From: Flavobacteriales bacterium
GTDB lineage: Bacteria > Bacteroidota > Bacteroidia > Flavobacteriales > JANQLC01
Reading direction: 5' to 3'
Assembly: GCA_028280815.1 (NCBI GenBank)
Contig: JANQLC010000010.1
Location: 1-37,989 of the forward strand
Length of the DNA stretch: 37,989 nt
This document shows, in pieces, positions 35,228-37,989 of this stretch. The translations under genes and the position numbers were made by a program. Position 1 is the stretch's first letter; the number at the start of each line of letters is the position of its first letter. The notes beneath the pieces are model-generated. The model saw nothing but the letters and a program-made list of their open reading frames with translations, was not told the DNA's origin and did no database searches.

Positions 35228-35920
35228 TTGGCGGAAAAATACAAACCCATCAAGGAATGGGCGGAAGATGATCGGCCGCGCGAAAAATTCTTCCTAAAAG
35301 GGAAGAAAGCGCTTTCGACCGCAGAATTGTTGGCGATTTTACTCGGCTCTGGCTCCCAGGATGAATCGGCGGTAAAACTGGGGAGGCGCATGCTTGACGC
35401 GGTGGGGAACGACTTGAACAAACTGGCGCGCTACGCTTTGGAAGACCTGTGCCAATTCAAAGGCATCGGACAGGCTAAAGCGATCAGCATATTGGCAGCG
35501 TTGGAGCTGGGCCGGCGCAAAAAAGCGGCGGAGATCAACAAGCGATCCGTCATTGTTTCCAGCCGAGATGTATTCGAAATGATGACACCCGAACTGAGCG
35601 ACTTGGACCACGAAGAATTCTGGTTTTTGCTACTAAATCGAGGCAACAGGGTACTGAGCAAAGAACAGCTCAGTAAAGGAGGCCTCTCGCAAACTACCGT
35701 GGACGTGAGAATCATCCTAAAAAAAGCCTTAGCCCATGCGGCGAGCGGCATCATCCTCTGCCACAACCACCCTTCAGACTCTTTAAAACCGAGCCGAAGC
35801 GACCGGGCTATCACACAAAAAGTCAAAGAAGCCGCACAGCTGCTCGATATATCCCTATTGGATCACATCATATTTTCTCAAAGGGATTACTTTAGCTTTT
35901 CCGATAATAGAACGATTTAA
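35228..35920 (+). CDS. radC: RadC-family JAMM/MPN+ protein
   Basis: The 230-residue protein starts with the Bacteroidota RadC opening YKPIKEWAEDDRPREKFFLK. A UPF0758 N-terminal region with a helix-hairpin-helix (LCQFKGIGQAKAISILAALE) is followed by the JAMM metalloprotease-like core with HNHPSDSLKPSRSD near 178 and the upstream Glu. All zinc-ligand positions (HxHxxxxxxxxxxD) are present. The true role of RadC is unclear; the old DNA-repair assignment does not hold. The best start is TTG at 35228 (AEKYKPIKEW), as no ATG fits. It is followed after 3 nt by the deacetylase-like gene, a pairing I recall from other Bacteroidota. Confidence 0.92.
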   Translation: MAEKYKPIKEWAEDDRPREKFFLKGKKALSTAELLAILLGSGSQDESAVKLGRRMLDAVGNDLNKLARYALEDLCQFKGIGQAKAISILAALELGRRKKAAEINKRSVIVSSRDVFEMMTPELSDLDHEEFWFLLLNRGNRVLSKEQLSKGGLSQTTVDVRIILKKALAHAASGIILCHNHPSDSLKPSRSDRAITQKVKEAAQLLDISLLDHIIFSQRDYFSFSDNRTI

Positions 35921-35923
35921 TCC

Positions 35924-37237
35924 ATGATCCTGATCTATACCCCTCAGATCAACTCGCGCATCGAATACATATTTTCGCATATCTTCCAACACGTGTTGCA
36001 AAGGGAGTTCACGCTAGGCGAAAAAGTAGATGAATTCATCGCACACAAAGGGCCCAAACTGAGCTATGCTGAGCAAGCCTTGGGCAGCGAGTTCTTCGTG
36101 AAGTCACACGGCTTGCTATCCAAGCAAAATATGGAGACATTAGACATCACGGTAGAACGATGGGAGGGGGTTCCCTGTTTTTTTAAAACAGATGAAAACG
36201 CGGCAATCCCCTTTGACATATTTGCCGCCAGCTTTTACCAACTCGCGCGTTATGAGGAATACGCACCGTCAAACACAAATGCTTCGGCGCGCTTTTCCTA
36301 TAGCCACAGTTTGGCCTTTGCCCAAAATTTCTTGCATCTGCCCGTGGTCGATCTGTGGATCTACAAACTGTTTGAAAAATTGCAAGCGCAGTTCCCAGAA
36401 CTGACAACCGCTGACAGACCCACATATTGGCAACAACTACTCATAGTCGACGAGATATACCGCTACAGAGACAAGGGTCTCGTCAGAACGATAGGCGGTT
36501 GGATTGAAGAGGGTATGCGCTTAGACTTCGTGCGCATGATCGAAAGGGGACTCAGCGTATTCGGCTTGCGAAAGGACCCCTACGACAACTTCAAATACCT
36601 CATCCGAATATTTAAAAAATACGAGATACCCACTCGGGCTTTTTTTTCCGTAGGCGCATATGGCACCTACGACAAGAACATTTCACCGTTGCTAAAGCGC
36701 TTTGAGATCGCGGTGAAACACCTCTCTGATTACTTCGCCCAAGGCTACTTGGTTTCATACCAGGCCGCTGAAAAACAAGGGCTGATGCAACGGGAAAGAC
36801 GCAGCTTGAACGAGATCCTAAAACGCGATGTACAGCATGCGCAATTCCACTTGCTACACCTGCGGTTTCCCCTATCATACCGCTACTTAATCGAAGCCGA
36901 AATATTCGACGATTACTCCATGGGATACCTCGAACGCTACGGCTATCGCGCGGGGACTTCGAGGTCCTTCCACTTCTACGATTTGGATTACGAGCAAAAG
37001 ACACCGCTCCTGCTGCACCCCTTCATACTCAGCGACGCCTATATGATGAAGCTATCCCGAAAGCTGACCTCCATAGAATTGGAGTCCTTCTTAAAAGATC
37101 TGTTGCAAAACGCAAAACGCGTGAAGGGGGATTTCACCTTGGCCGTCCACTCCAAGAACTTCGGGGAACACGAGGGCTGGCGGGGCTGGCGCCACTTGTA
37201 CGAATGGGTCTTAGAAATCGTAAAAGCCGAGTTGTAA
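35924..37237 (+). CDS. DUF7033 / polysaccharide deacetylase-like protein
   Basis: 437 residues. The N-terminal ~150 residues (RIEYIFSHIFQHVLQREFTL, PFDIFAASFYQLARYEEYAP) match the DUF7033 half of Bacteroidota polysaccharide deacetylase-like proteins. A NodB-like barrel follows, with YRAGTSRSFHFYDLDYEQKT and LHPFILSDAYM near the end. At the first catalytic strand, where relatives carry a D-x-D before a KG-containing loop, this protein reads LLIVDEIYRYRDKG, so one of the two acidic residues seems replaced; deacetylase activity is therefore doubtful. No signal peptide. Coupled to radC by a 3-nt gap. Specific substrate unknown. Confidence 0.78.
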   Translation: MILIYTPQINSRIEYIFSHIFQHVLQREFTLGEKVDEFIAHKGPKLSYAEQALGSEFFVKSHGLLSKQNMETLDITVERWEGVPCFFKTDENAAIPFDIFAASFYQLARYEEYAPSNTNASARFSYSHSLAFAQNFLHLPVVDLWIYKLFEKLQAQFPELTTADRPTYWQQLLIVDEIYRYRDKGLVRTIGGWIEEGMRLDFVRMIERGLSVFGLRKDPYDNFKYLIRIFKKYEIPTRAFFSVGAYGTYDKNISPLLKRFEIAVKHLSDYFAQGYLVSYQAAEKQGLMQRERRSLNEILKRDVQHAQFHLLHLRFPLSYRYLIEAEIFDDYSMGYLERYGYRAGTSRSFHFYDLDYEQKTPLLLHPFILSDAYMMKLSRKLTSIELESFLKDLLQNAKRVKGDFTLAVHSKNFGEHEGWRGWRHLYEWVLEIVKAEL

Positions 37238-37989
37238 ACCGTTCAAAAACCCAATCCGATCTATTTCACAACGACAAGCCCGATATTTTACCGCAATACC
37301 TGCCCAACCCCTTATTGAGCGTACCGCTATCAGCTGCGCAGCACGGCAAACTCGATTCGAAAAACGCCGCCCAAGGAGCAGAACCGCTATGACATAGCAT
37401 GAGAAAAACCCAGCTACCATACCCAACGCAACAGCGCAAGGACAAACCGACCCAACCACACTGACCCAACTGCACCCATCCAACCGCAACGCAATACAAC
37501 CCAACCAGGCCAATCAATCCAGCGAAATGCAAGCCCGGATCCATACAAAACGCATGCCGAATCAGAACGCCTCAGATAAAAGTTACCAACCTGAAGCCCT
37601 CACCAAGCCCCGCGCTCCCAAGGGCAAAAACGCCTTTCAACACCTGCAAAAGAGCAAAACCAAAGCGCAATCCGCCCTTTTCAAACCCACGCACCCACCC
37701 ACTGAACAACAAGCCCAGCCCAACCACTAACGCAAAGCGGCCTAGCCAACGGCACCGCAACCTACCACAACGCAACGACCCGCCAGCGCACCGGCACAAA
37801 GCAAAGCGGCAATTTACCCGTGCAAGGCAGCTCAGCCCATACGACAATCCAGCCCATGCAACAAACAACTCAGTCGAAGCGCACCAACCACACCCAACGC
37901 ACCAACCCACTGAACAAATCGAGCAGTCCAACCCACGCAACCCAAAACCCGCCTATGCCAACCGTAGAAAAACCCAGGCAAAAGACTCG
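37238..37989 (-). repeat. A/C-rich low-complexity block, no gene
   Basis: The + strand is dominated by A and C with recurring CCAACC, ACCCAA and CAACGCAA words, the mirror image of 1-908. Frames on either strand are low-complexity (Gln/Pro/Thr or Trp/Gly/Leu). It begins directly after the deacetylase stop and runs to the window edge. Apart from the inverted long repeat at 37527-37649, nothing is recognised. Confidence 0.65.
37527..37649 (-). repeat. Right-end inverted, diverged copy of the left-end long repeat
   Basis: On the + strand this reads ATGCAAGCCCGGATCCATAC, continues through CAGATAAAAGTTACCAACCT and CCTCACCAAGCCCCGCGCTC, and ends TTTCAACACCTGCAA. It aligns along its whole ~123 nt to the reverse complement of copy A (245-370) with roughly 70% identity and only small indels. 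The two lie about 37 kb apart in opposite orientation. Confidence 0.7.

Overview
The window comes from a Bacteroidota chromosome. The evidence is a gliding-motility lipoprotein GldD, ribosomal protein L21 with a helix-hairpin-helix tail, a long-tailed S16, an archaeal/eukaryal-type prolyl-tRNA synthetase, a DUF7033 deacetylase beside radC, remnants of a SusD/TlpA outer-membrane nutrient locus, and promoter-like sites of the Bacteroidota form TAnnTTTG in front of many genes. GC is moderate. I cannot place it below phylum level.

Layout. 1-908 is a strongly G/T-rich block with three copies of a ~120-nt repeat. 909-1858 holds the wreck of a SusD-DUF4369/TlpA locus. 1956-4053 is rimM and rpsP, forced apart by about 1 kb of degenerate tandem repeats that include a CRISPR-like cluster of three identical 28-nt repeats. 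4299-7305 is a graveyard: a frameshifted drug/metabolite transporter, a deleted type III DNA methyltransferase, a possible Res remnant, plus an intact SdpI-like protein. 7499-10620 has an intact EamA transporter, an HMA lipoprotein coupled to heme A synthase, and gldD. 11712-15134 is accC-accB-rpmF and pdxA. 15176-18020 is riboflavin synthase, then an NtrY-like sensor kinase overlapping an enoyl-CoA hydratase. 18743-21592 is rpmA-rplU, an aspartate-family aminotransferase and rsmG. 22282-26347 is a broken lipoprotein gene, an FtsE-type ATPase and gyrB. 26468-30818 is a thioredoxin-fold protein, a GNAT remnant overlapping purD, and manA. 30867-37237 is an OmpP1/FadL-type porin, a repeat-tailed lipoprotein, proS, tRNA-Glu, rpsT, radC and the deacetylase. 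37238-37989 is an A/C-rich block carrying an inverted, diverged copy of the left-end repeat.

Two themes stand out. First, housekeeping genes are intact while accessory genes (nutrient uptake, restriction-modification, one transporter, GNAT, a surface lipoprotein) are frameshifted or deleted, which suggests a genome losing accessory functions. Second, nearly all long gene-free stretches are filled by one family of degenerate ~36-60-nt tandem units with strong strand asymmetry (G/T on one strand, A/C on the other), in either orientation. One ~97-nt segment with a potential stem-loop recurs almost unchanged 15 kb apart. I know no described element with these properties; it is the best candidate here for something new, though function is unproven and a non-functional satellite-like sequence remains the null hypothesis.
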